This document shows, one piece after another, positions 24,598 to 31,234 of a stretch of 31,234 nt of DNA; the stretch's first letter is position 1; the number at the start of each line of letters is the position of its first letter. The notes under the pieces are model-generated. The model was not told the DNA's origin. It worked only from the letters and a program-made list of their open reading frames with translations, and searched no databases. A program made the translations under genes and the position numbers. Origin of the DNA: Bacteroidota bacterium (lineage in GTDB: Bacteria; Bacteroidota; Bacteroidia; Chitinophagales; Chitinophagaceae); contig JAEZGI010000049.1 of NCBI GenBank assembly GCA_023416995.1, forward strand, positions 1 to 31,234. Direction: 5' to 3'.

Positions 24598-25359
24598 ATG
24601 CAGCCTCGAACACAAAACATCTATTATAATGAACCGGAAGGTTCAGACAGACGGAGTTCATTCCAGACAGATTTGATGAGGTCAGCCTTCTACGGAACAA
24701 GTCCAGGTGTTACCTCATTTAATGGATCAGGCTCAACCAAAACAGGTTCAATAGTAACAGCACCGCAACGAACAAACCAGACCGATACAGCGTCAAGGCC
24801 GACAACACAACGACCTGAGGATAACATATTTTCAATAAAGAAACCTGTCACAGCCCGGGTTAATGGCACTACAACCAATCAACACGAACGTTTTGGTTTA
24901 TTGTTTTACAAAGATTTGGAGGGCAGCCCATTGCAGGCAAACTTCGCAGAGATTGCCATTGAAAAATCAAAGACAATCGGCCAACACCTGGCGCAATTGA
25001 ACCCGGCATGTCACACTGGGATCCTGCTTTACCTCAGCCGTGTAAAGCTGCCTGCAGTAACTACTAAAATGCTTTTTGAAAACGAATTCATCAGCACCAA
25101 TAATTATGGTGGCAATATCTGGATACAGGATACTATGGCAGTAATTGCGGTACGGCTCGTGTTTGACGCACCACAACGCCGGGATGTTTTCTCATCCGAC
25201 TTTTTTGAAAATCCTGTAATCTACAAAGGCAAAACGGTGCTGTCACATGCCCGGTTAAAACCCTCAGGTTGGGGAACTCTTGCTGAGATCGTTCCGTTCG
25301 ATCTGACAGGTGATGTCCACTACGAAAAACGATACTGGATGCCGTTGCTGGCATCATGA
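24598..25359 (+). CDS. Unrecognised 253-residue protein
   Basis: I do not recognise this family. Residues 1-95 are Ser/Thr/Gln/Pro-rich and probably disordered, with no signal peptide or membrane segment. Residues 96-253 look folded and mixed alpha/beta: HERFGLLFYKDLEG, then IEKSKTIGQHLAQL, HTGILLYLSRVKL and MAVIAVRLVFDAP, with aromatic-rich YEKRYWMPLL near the end. It has its own promoter-like -7 box and operator-like repeat, and a terminator separates it from the TonB receptor gene, so it appears independently expressed. Codon use is like that of neighbouring real genes. A cytoplasmic location is inferred. Confidence 0.7.
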   Translation: MQPRTQNIYYNEPEGSDRRSSFQTDLMRSAFYGTSPGVTSFNGSGSTKTGSIVTAPQRTNQTDTASRPTTQRPEDNIFSIKKPVTARVNGTTTNQHERFGLLFYKDLEGSPLQANFAEIAIEKSKTIGQHLAQLNPACHTGILLYLSRVKLPAVTTKMLFENEFISTNNYGGNIWIQDTMAVIAVRLVFDAPQRRDVFSSDFFENPVIYKGKTVLSHARLKPSGWGTLAEIVPFDLTGDVHYEKRYWMPLLAS

Positions 25360-25476
25360 TCAGTTGAACAAAGATCAAAGATTTCAGATTGTCACAGTCG
25401 TATATACTCCCTGTCATTGTCTTATTCAGCCCTGCTTATTAGCGGGAATCTGATTAAGTTCGCAATCCATTAAGCA

Positions 25477-27057
25477 ATGTCTATGTCAGAAACCAATGTG
25501 CCTTCCGGCGCGCCACGCGCCACGTTAAAACAATGGATCGGTTTGTTGATTATCGCACTTCCATGTATTGTATATGCGATGGATCTTACCGTGCTCAACC
25601 TGGCTATTCCACGATTAAGTGCAGATCTTAAACCCTCGGGTTCCGAGCTGTTATGGATCATAGATATTTATGGTTTCATGGTCGCAGGTATGCTGATAAC
25701 CATGGGTACACTTGGTGATAGAATCGGGCGCAGGAAATTGCTAATGATTGGTGCTGCTTTTTTTGCTATCACCTCCCTTATTGCAGCCTATTCAACAAGT
25801 GCAACGATGCTCATCGCAGCACGCGCATTGCTTGGTCTTGCAGGAGCGACCGTTGCCCCTTCCACTTTATCACTGATCCGCAACATGTTCGCAGACGAGA
25901 GCCAACGCACATTTGCTATTGGTATTTGGATCACAAGTTACTCTGTTGGAGGCGCCATCGGTCCACTGGTTGGAGGTGCACTGCTTGATTATTATTCATG
26001 GCAATCAGTGTTCCTTGTAAGTATACCTGTAATGGTGCTGCTTCTGATCACGGCTCCCTTCCTGCTACCCGAATACAAAGATCCTGAACCAGGAAAACTT
26101 GATTTGATCAGCGCGCTTCAATCTATCATCGCAATACTATCAATCATATTTGGTTGTAAAAAGATAGCTGAAGAAGGACTAACGGGCCAGGCATTTGTCA
26201 GTATCATTATCGGCGTTGTATTTATTATATTTTTTGTCAAAAGACAAAACAGGTTAACCACACCACTGATCGATCTGAAGTTATTCCGCATATCGCGTTT
26301 CAATATTTCGCTCCTTGCCTATATGATGGGTGCATTTATATCATTTGGCGTATCAATTTTTTTATCGCAATATCTTCAGTTGGTACTGGGTCTTTCACCA
26401 TTGCACGCCGGTTTATGGATGTTGCCCTGGACCCTGGGTTTTATCGTTGGCGCTTTACTTACTCCCGTGTTAACAAAACGGATTAATCCTGTACATCTCA
26501 TGTCCGCAGGATTTATATTAGGCGGAATCGGGTACTTCTTTATCATGCAGATTGAAAATATGCCACCGTTAACAGCAATGGTGATCGGGTCTTTAATCAC
26601 ATCTGTTAGCATGGCACCAATTTTTACATTAACCACCGATTTTATTCTCAGTTCAGCACCACCTGAAAAAACCGGTGCGGCTTCAGCAATGAGTGAAACA
26701 AGTGCCGAAATGGGTGGTGCGCTGGGTATAGCCATCCTTGGAAGTATTGGTACCGCTGTGTACCGCATCGGAATCGGCCGTGCTTTGGAAGGCCGCGTAC
26801 CCCCTGCCAGTATTGAAACTGCAAAGGATACACTCGGCGCAGCGCTTGAAGAGTCGGCAAGATTGTCAGACAATGAACTCATAAGTACCATCGCAAAACA
26901 ACATTTTGTAGACGCACTTCAATCAACACTACTAACCTGTGTCATCATTGCCATTGCGCTTGCCATCATCATTTATCTGAAGCTTGGCCGCCCGGGTAAC
27001 CAAAGGCCAATGGAACAACAGCCGGGCCAGATACCGGTGTCTACAGCAGAGGTATAA
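25477..27057 (+). CDS. DHA2-family (14-helix) MFS multidrug efflux transporter
   Basis: This 526-residue inner-membrane drug/proton antiporter is of the QacA/SmvA type. The first helix carries MDLTVLNLAIPRL (D36), the QacA/SmvA form of the helix-1 acidic site. Motif A, GTLGDRIGRRKLL, is at 78-89, and the antiporter motif C, GGAIGPLVGGALLD, is at 158-171. The hydrophobicity pattern suits 14 helices. Characterised relatives export quaternary ammonium compounds and other lipophilic cations; the substrate here is unknown. The annotated start (25477) and ATG 25483 are both plausible. No TetR-type regulator or membrane-fusion partner lies next to it, so it probably works alone in the inner membrane. 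Confidence 0.9.
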   Translation: MSMSETNVPSGAPRATLKQWIGLLIIALPCIVYAMDLTVLNLAIPRLSADLKPSGSELLWIIDIYGFMVAGMLITMGTLGDRIGRRKLLMIGAAFFAITSLIAAYSTSATMLIAARALLGLAGATVAPSTLSLIRNMFADESQRTFAIGIWITSYSVGGAIGPLVGGALLDYYSWQSVFLVSIPVMVLLLITAPFLLPEYKDPEPGKLDLISALQSIIAILSIIFGCKKIAEEGLTGQAFVSIIIGVVFIIFFVKRQNRLTTPLIDLKLFRISRFNISLLAYMMGAFISFGVSIFLSQYLQLVLGLSPLHAGLWMLPWTLGFIVGALLTPVLTKRINPVHLMSAGFILGGIGYFFIMQIENMPPLTAMVIGSLITSVSMAPIFTLTTDFILSSAPPEKTGAASAMSETSAEMGGALGIAILGSIGTAVYRIGIGRALEGRVPPASIETAKDTLGAALEESARLSDNELISTIAKQHFVDALQSTLLTCVIIAIALAIIIYLKLGRPGNQRPMEQQPGQIPVSTAEV

Positions 27058-27131
27058 GGAATTGCTTTGTCCGCAAAAAATCTGATGGTTGTTTTGAAAG
27101 ACTGTTATCTCTCAGAAATAAGTAAAACACA

Positions 27132-28271
27132 TCACTTGATGCCCAGCCACCACTGTTTGAACTTTTGATCTGTATTTTTTAGATAAACCTTTTCGCCTAT
27201 AATTGGAGTAACCAGTGACACACCTGTGTTTTTGCTGTATTCGGACACCTTGATCAAAGGTTCATCCCAGGCATGATTTGCCATAACAAACTTTGATGAG
27301 TGCACAGGAAACAAACGTTTGGCATTAAGATCTGCGGCGGCTTTCACCACTTCATCAGGCAGCATATGGATATACCGCCACTTGATATTGTATTGGCCGT
27401 TTTCAAGAATTGCAAGATCAATAGGTCCAAACTTTTTGCCTATCGCCGCATAGTGTGTATCATAACCACTATCACCACCAAAATAGATCTTCATCGTGGG
27501 CGATTGAAATACGTATGACATCCATAAAGAACGGTTAGCTGAAAATCCACGGCCCGAGAAATGTCGTGCCGGGGTGGTATAAACAGTAAATCCATTGTCA
27601 AGCGCTATCTCCTCGTTCCAGTCGCGCTCAATGATTTGGTCCTCACTAAAACCCCAATATTCAAGGTGAGCGCCGACACCCAAACCACAAATTACTTTCG
27701 ACGTTTTTGCCCGGAGATTAATCAATGTTGAATGATCTACATGATCATAATGGTCATGCGTTAAAAAAAGATAGTCGATAGCAGGTAAGTCATCAACGGT
27801 GTAACGATCGGTGCCACTAAACGCCTTGTTGGTGCCGGGTATAGGCGATGCATTACCGCTGAATACAGGATCGACCAATATCTTTTTGCCATCCAGTTGT
27901 ATAAAGTAGGAAGAGTGACCAAACCAAACCAGTATATCTTCATCAGGAGCTAAATTATGAAGATGAACGCTTGTGGTGGGGATGCTATCGATAGGTGAAC
28001 GCCTTTTGTTTCTTTTGAAAAAATATTCATACATGATCTGGCCATAGCCTGCCCCTTCAGTAAGTTGAGGCGTTTCACTCAGGTTTTGAAATTTGCCATC
28101 CCTGAAATTGGGAGATCTTTTTATTTTTTCAAGTCTTGCACCTGTTGCAAGTTTTCCAAATTTTGCCTGTCGCATGTAGAAGTATGTTATGATGCTCAAT
28201 ACCAATGTTATTGAGCCGATTATAATGGTGAACCGAATAAAAAAACGTCTTAGTTTATGTGCCATGGCCAT
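27132..28271 (-). CDS. Membrane-anchored metallo-beta-lactamase-fold hydrolase, NAPE-PLD/UlaG-like
   Basis: In this 379-residue protein, residues 10-33 form an uncleaved N-terminal membrane anchor. The catalytic domain therefore probably faces the periplasm. The metal motif THDHYDHVDH (H172, H174, D176, H177) is followed by H237 in TPARHFSGRG, D267 in GGDSGYD and H324 in FPVHSSKF. This is a complete binuclear zinc site of the type seen in N-acyl phosphatidylethanolamine phospholipase D-like and UlaG-like proteins. WFGHSSYFIQLDGKKILVDPVFS is a hallmark of that branch. The bacterial substrate is usually unknown; a lipid phosphodiester is possible. It is convergent with the efflux pump and divergent from the DUF4406-like gene. 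Confidence 0.88.
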   Translation of the reverse strand: MAMAHKLRRFFIRFTIIIGSITLVLSIITYFYMRQAKFGKLATGARLEKIKRSPNFRDGKFQNLSETPQLTEGAGYGQIMYEYFFKRNKRRSPIDSIPTTSVHLHNLAPDEDILVWFGHSSYFIQLDGKKILVDPVFSGNASPIPGTNKAFSGTDRYTVDDLPAIDYLFLTHDHYDHVDHSTLINLRAKTSKVICGLGVGAHLEYWGFSEDQIIERDWNEEIALDNGFTVYTTPARHFSGRGFSANRSLWMSYVFQSPTMKIYFGGDSGYDTHYAAIGKKFGPIDLAILENGQYNIKWRYIHMLPDEVVKAAADLNAKRLFPVHSSKFVMANHAWDEPLIKVSEYSKNTGVSLVTPIIGEKVYLKNTDQKFKQWWLGIK

Positions 28272-28432
28272 TGCTTATAAAGCTAGTCGATTTAAGAGCC
28301 TTTATATTGTATTGCATTAAAAATTGTCGACCGGGTTACTTACTATTGACCGGTTCATCAGGTAATCAGGCGATATATCCTCAAAAAACAACCGTTGACA
28401 ACGAATACAAACGCTGTAAAAAAGAAACAAGG

Positions 28433-28440
28433 TAATTTTG
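28433..28440 (+). promoter_or_regulatory. Candidate -7 box for the DUF4406-like gene
   Basis: TAATTTTG fits TAnnTTTG and ends 16 bp before the ATG. No matching -33 TTG is seen at the usual distance, so this is a partial promoter match. Confidence 0.4.
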
Positions 28441-28456
28441 CCGCTCAATTAGTAAA

Positions 28457-28846
28457 ATGAACAAATCACTGATGATATTGGTGGCAGGTCCTTACCGTTC
28501 AGGCACCAATGGCGATGAACGCCTGATTGCGCAGAATGTGCAGGCTATGACCGATACTGCATTGCAGCTTTATCGTATGGGTCATCTGCCTGTATTAGGT
28601 GAATGGTTTGCACTGCCATTGATTGAAGCTGCAGGTTCAAAAGAACCTGGTGATGAAATATTTAACGAGATCTTTCATCCTGTTGCTGTGAAACTTATCG
28701 ATCATTGTGACGCTGTATTACGCATAGGCGGAGATTCCTCGGGTGCAGATCATATGGTAGCTACAGCGAAAGAAAAAAACAAGATACTGTTTACTGACCT
28801 GTCAGAAATTAAGCCGGTCACCGGAAAGCAAACGATTGCATGTTGA
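28457..28846 (+). CDS. DUF4406-like small protein (nucleoside deoxyribosyltransferase-like fold)
   Basis: This 129-residue protein begins MILVAGPYRSGTNGDERLIAQN, the glycine-rich nucleotide-binding start shared by DUF4406 and nucleoside 2-deoxyribosyltransferase-like proteins. It continues with a C-A-V-L-R-I-G-G-D-S-S-G-A-D block at about 84-97, where the family has its acidic and Gly/Ser loop. It probably binds a nucleotide or nucleoside; its reaction is not known. Only 46 bp separate it from the PhzF-family gene on the same strand, so the two may be co-transcribed. Confidence 0.75.
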   Translation: MNKSLMILVAGPYRSGTNGDERLIAQNVQAMTDTALQLYRMGHLPVLGEWFALPLIEAAGSKEPGDEIFNEIFHPVAVKLIDHCDAVLRIGGDSSGADHMVATAKEKNKILFTDLSEIKPVTGKQTIAC

Positions 28847-28892
28847 TGCGAAAGGAACGAAAAGCTTGTCGTTCATCTATAAAAACTTAAAC

Positions 28893-29735
28893 ATGAATTA
28901 TCAAATCGTTAACGCATTCAGCCAGAATAAAAATGGAGGTAACCCCGCCGCAGTTGTTGTGAATGGAGTTTTATCACAGGCTGATAAACAGGAACTGGCA
29001 AAAAGGATTGGCTTTTCAGAAACTGCTTTTATCAATGAAGTAAATGGTAATATTTCCATTGAGTTTTTCACTCCCGAAAAACCGATACCATATTGCGGAC
29101 ATGCTACTATTGCATCGGTTAATGTATTGAAACAACAGGGTTTGTTATCAAAAGGAAGTTATTTGCTTAAAACCCGAATGAACCCGATTCCCGTACACGT
29201 CCACGAAAACGAAGTGTATATGGAGCAACAGTTTCCCACGTTTAATACTGCTGACCCGGATGAGGCCGCCCGTTTGTTAAACATCGAAACTCCCCGTATA
29301 CAACGACTGATCCTTGCAGACAATGGCGTGAGATTTTTGCTGGTAGAAGTCGCGAAAGAAGATACCCTGTCCGCAATCATCCCAAATTCTGAAGCTATTT
29401 ATGAATATTCGAAAGCACATGATCTTATTGGCATTTATGTGTTTGCACAGGATCAATATCATTTGTTGAGCCGGATGTTTGCGCCATATTACGGTATTGC
29501 TGAAGAAAACGCGACGGGAATGGCAGCAGGCTTATTAGCCGGATGGATGTATGAACGTTCAAGAGGTGTGATAGACAAATTAAACATCGAACAAGGTAAG
29601 GTGTCCACCCTGCCAGCCCCGGGATTTCTACAGACTGTTGTGAAATATGAAGGCGCGAAAAAGATCGTCCTGGTTGGTGGTGAGGCCACCGTGCTTGATA
29701 CGGTTCCCATTGAGCCGCCCGTGTTCTCCAATTAA
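28893..29735 (+). CDS. PhzF-family isomerase-like protein
   Basis: This protein is 280 residues when started at ATG 28893 (MNYQIVNAFSQ). The longer frame from 28836 would overlap the previous gene and adds a non-conserved leader. Family motifs are NGGNPAAVV at 14-22, GFSETAF at 40-46 with the conserved Glu (E43), FFTPEKPIPYCGHATIA at 58-74 and EENATGMAAGLLAGWM in the second lobe. PhzF itself isomerises a phenazine precursor, but most family members are of unknown function, and no phenazine genes are present. A strong hairpin follows the gene. Confidence 0.88.
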   Translation: MNYQIVNAFSQNKNGGNPAAVVVNGVLSQADKQELAKRIGFSETAFINEVNGNISIEFFTPEKPIPYCGHATIASVNVLKQQGLLSKGSYLLKTRMNPIPVHVHENEVYMEQQFPTFNTADPDEAARLLNIETPRIQRLILADNGVRFLLVEVAKEDTLSAIIPNSEAIYEYSKAHDLIGIYVFAQDQYHLLSRMFAPYYGIAEENATGMAAGLLAGWMYERSRGVIDKLNIEQGKVSTLPAPGFLQTVVKYEGAKKIVLVGGEATVLDTVPIEPPVFSN

Positions 29736-29754
29736 ATGATTCCACGTTTTGTTG

Positions 29755-29800
29755 ATCCGGCCACTAATGGGGAACACCTCAATACGTGGCCGGATTTCTC
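29755..29800 (+). terminator. Stem-loop after the PhzF-family gene, probable terminator
   Basis: ATCCGGCCAC (29755-29764) pairs perfectly with GTGGCCGGAT (29786-29795) around a 21-base loop, and TTTCTCATTTT follows. It lies 19 bp after the stop. The loop is large and the T-run interrupted, but the stem is strong. Confidence 0.65.
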
Positions 29801-29965
29801 ATTTTATGTTGGAAATGCCCCATCCTTACAGGTATACCCTTAGCTTTTTGGGACGCTTTACAGGCTCTTTCTTCCGCTTGAATGGGCCGTGTGGATGGCA
29901 TAATCATTGAATTCTGTTCAACTCATCTGCAACAGAAATTCTATCACTGAAAAATCTATCAACTC

Positions 29966-30859
29966 ATGCACATCATTACAGGCGCAACCGGCCACATCGG
30001 ATCGGCCGTAGCACAAACACTCCTCAACAAAGGCGAACAGGTTTTAGTAATTACCCGCAACGAGCAAAAAGGGGAAATATGGAAACAGAAGGGAGCAGAG
30101 GTGGCTATTGTGGATGTGAATGATACCGAGGCACTGCACGAGGTTTTCAAAAAGGGAAAACGATTGTTTCTTTTAAACCCGCCTGCTCCGCCAAACACTG
30201 ATATGGTTAAGGAAGAAAGAAGATCGTTGCGCTCAATGCTTACTGCTCTTAGAAATACACCAATCGAAAAAGTGGTGGCTGAATCTACCTATGGTGCGCA
30301 CCCGGGCGATGACACCGGCGATCTGAATGTATTGTACGATATGGAGCAAGGGCTGAAGGATCTTAACATACCCGTAAGCATTATTCGGGGTGCTTATTAC
30401 ATGAGCAACTGGGATATGGAGTTGGAAAACGCCAGAAAATCGGGTATGGTCCGCAGTCTGTACCCTGTTGGCTTCAAAATCCCAATGGCCGCACCACACG
30501 ATATCGGTGAATTCGCTGCCAGGTTGATGATGGAACCCGCAACGACCATTGGGCTTCATTATGTAGAAGGTCCCGAACCTTATTCTACTGCAGAAGTTGC
30601 TGAGGCTTTTAGTGAAGTGCTCCAGAAACGTGTGGAAGCTGTGGAAACGCCCAGGTCACAATGGATTCCTACGTTGATGAAAATGGGTTTTTCCCGCAGG
30701 GCGGCCGAATACATGGCCAACATGACAAGATTTACTTTGGAACAGAACTACGAAATGGCAGATAAACCGCACCGTGGTCGTACTTCGCTCAGGAAGTATA
30801 TCAAAAACCTGGTAAAATCAGCTACGCCCGCAAGAAAACGCGAAGCGGTACCGGCTTAA
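29966..30859 (+). CDS. NmrA-like NAD(P)-binding protein (atypical SDR)
   Basis: This 297-residue cytoplasmic protein begins MHIITGATGHIGSAVAQTLL, with the dinucleotide motif GATGHIG at 6-12. It continues as in NmrA/QOR2-type atypical short-chain dehydrogenases: VITRNEQKG for the cofactor ribose, then LLNPPAPP, ESTYGAHPG and IIRGAYYMSNW. It probably binds NADP and acts as a redox sensor or reductase; the substrate is unknown. Its tail (residues about 270-297) is basic. The 230 bp upstream contain the PhzF-gene hairpin and a weak 7-bp inverted repeat (29912-29937) but no clear promoter. A strong terminator follows. Confidence 0.85.
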   Translation: MHIITGATGHIGSAVAQTLLNKGEQVLVITRNEQKGEIWKQKGAEVAIVDVNDTEALHEVFKKGKRLFLLNPPAPPNTDMVKEERRSLRSMLTALRNTPIEKVVAESTYGAHPGDDTGDLNVLYDMEQGLKDLNIPVSIIRGAYYMSNWDMELENARKSGMVRSLYPVGFKIPMAAPHDIGEFAARLMMEPATTIGLHYVEGPEPYSTAEVAEAFSEVLQKRVEAVETPRSQWIPTLMKMGFSRRAAEYMANMTRFTLEQNYEMADKPHRGRTSLRKYIKNLVKSATPARKREAVPA

Positions 30860-30883
30860 GCTCCATCATGCACATTATACAGG

Positions 30884-30917
30884 GGCTGTCTCAAACGGAT
30901 GAGGCAGCCTCTTTTTA
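30884..30917 (+). terminator. Rho-independent terminator after the NmrA-like gene
   Basis: GGCTGTCTC (30884-30892) pairs with GAGGCAGCC (30901-30909) through eight Watson-Crick pairs and one G-U pair, with loop AAACGGAT. TCTTTTT follows. It is 24 bp after the stop codon. Confidence 0.85.
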
Positions 30918-31183
30918 TTCGGCTCCAGGATGTGGACCAAAAGTCGTTCAAGCCGTTTTAAGATCCTTCATTTATTTTTCAAGCGGTAACACAGGGGTAC
31001 CGCTGTCATTTTTTCAATCTGATAGGTCCCTCTCCCCGTCAAATTTTCCCGAAAAATGACAAAAGTAAAGAGTTATCCGCTGTTGTTACCCGCTGGCACA
31101 CAGCTTGTTCGGCATCTGCAGGCACCTTAGAGTAGCTTAGTAAAAATGACTTTGTATTTAAACAATTCAAAATCACACACGTT
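30918..31183 (+). other. Non-coding leader region before groES
   Basis: No real gene is seen here. The stretch must contain the groES promoter. The two candidates are a sigma-54-like element at 31093-31109 and TGACTTTG at 31147-31154, which differs from TAnnTTTG at one base. No CIRCE-type inverted repeat was noticed. Confidence 0.55.
31093..31109 (+). promoter_or_regulatory. Sigma-54-like -24/-12 promoter element
   Basis: CTGGCACACAGCTTGTT fits the consensus TGGCAC-N5-TTGCW with correct spacing between the GG and the -12 doublet, but the -12 GC is GT. It lies 75 bp upstream of groES. Treat it as a candidate only. Confidence 0.35.
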
Positions 31184-31234
31184 ATGGAAAACAACTTAAA
31201 TGCAAAACCATTACACGACCGCGTTATTGTTAAA
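31184..31234 (+). CDS. groES: GroES co-chaperonin, partial (first 17 codons)
   Basis: The window ends inside this gene. The 17 residues seen, MENNLNAKPLHDRVIVK, contain the conserved GroES start KPLHDRVIVK, with a short N-terminal extension usual in Bacteroidota. GroES caps the GroEL folding chamber in the cytoplasm. groEL is expected next, outside the window. Confidence 0.88.
   Translation, partial: MENNLNAKPLHDRVIVK

Noticed and set aside
29912..29937. TTCTGTT/AACAGAA inverted repeat before the NmrA-like gene
   Set aside because: The 7-bp AT-rich stem with a 12-base loop is weak, with no other supporting signal; probably chance.
30868..31059. 63-codon open frame after the NmrA-like gene
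   Set aside because: It runs through the terminator hairpin at 30884-30909 and shows no protein-like pattern.

Overview
The window looks like chromosomal DNA of a Bacteroidota bacterium, most likely of the Chitinophagaceae type (Chitinophaga/Niastella-like). The evidence is a SusC/SusD pair, a one-piece hybrid two-component regulator ending in an AraC domain, TonB receptors with an N-terminal carboxypeptidase-regulatory-like domain, a DUF4980-type GH32 enzyme, TAnnTTTG-like -7 boxes and moderate GC. The genus is inferred from overall gene style; no database search was made.

Left part (1-16.8 kb). A metzincin-like protease fused to six QxW lectin repeats (120-1979) converges on a hybrid sensor/regulator (1983-4772, minus strand). 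The regulator has a periplasmic sugar-binding-protein sensor domain, like the fructose-sensing BT1754 of Bacteroides thetaiotaomicron. A 544-bp divergent control region separates it from a co-directional operon: susC, susD, GH32 (A), GH32 (B), a sugar-porter MFS and GH32 (C). The operon closes with a strong hairpin terminator at 16769. This is a fructan/fructo-oligosaccharide utilisation locus. Glycans would enter through SusCD, the three GH32 enzymes would release fructose in the periplasm, the MFS carrier would import it, and the regulator would sense it. No fructokinase, SusE/F-like protein or surface-lipoprotein GH32 is encoded here, which suggests short substrates. Two of the three GH32 proteins (A and C) have strongly altered catalytic motifs, while B is canonical. 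This is the most interesting biochemical signal in the window.

Middle (16.9-25.4 kb), a mixed region. It holds a Tat-exported Gfo/Idh/MocA oxidoreductase, a 499-residue low-complexity secreted protein with a folded C-terminal domain, and a class C beta-lactamase-like serine hydrolase, all on the minus strand. A 660-bp gene-free stretch follows, rich in direct and inverted repeats. Next come a small orphan XRE-type regulator, a TonB-dependent receptor of the siderophore type with an inverted repeat just before its start codon and a change in codon composition part-way through, and a 253-residue orphan protein with a well-formed promoter/operator.

Right part (25.4-31.2 kb), ordinary housekeeping and accessory genes: a 14-TM DHA2 drug efflux pump, a membrane-anchored NAPE-PLD-like metallo-hydrolase (minus strand), a DUF4406-like small protein, a PhzF-family protein, an NmrA-like NAD(P)-binding protein and the first 17 codons of groES at the window edge. 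I saw no tRNA, rRNA, CRISPR array or intact insertion sequence.
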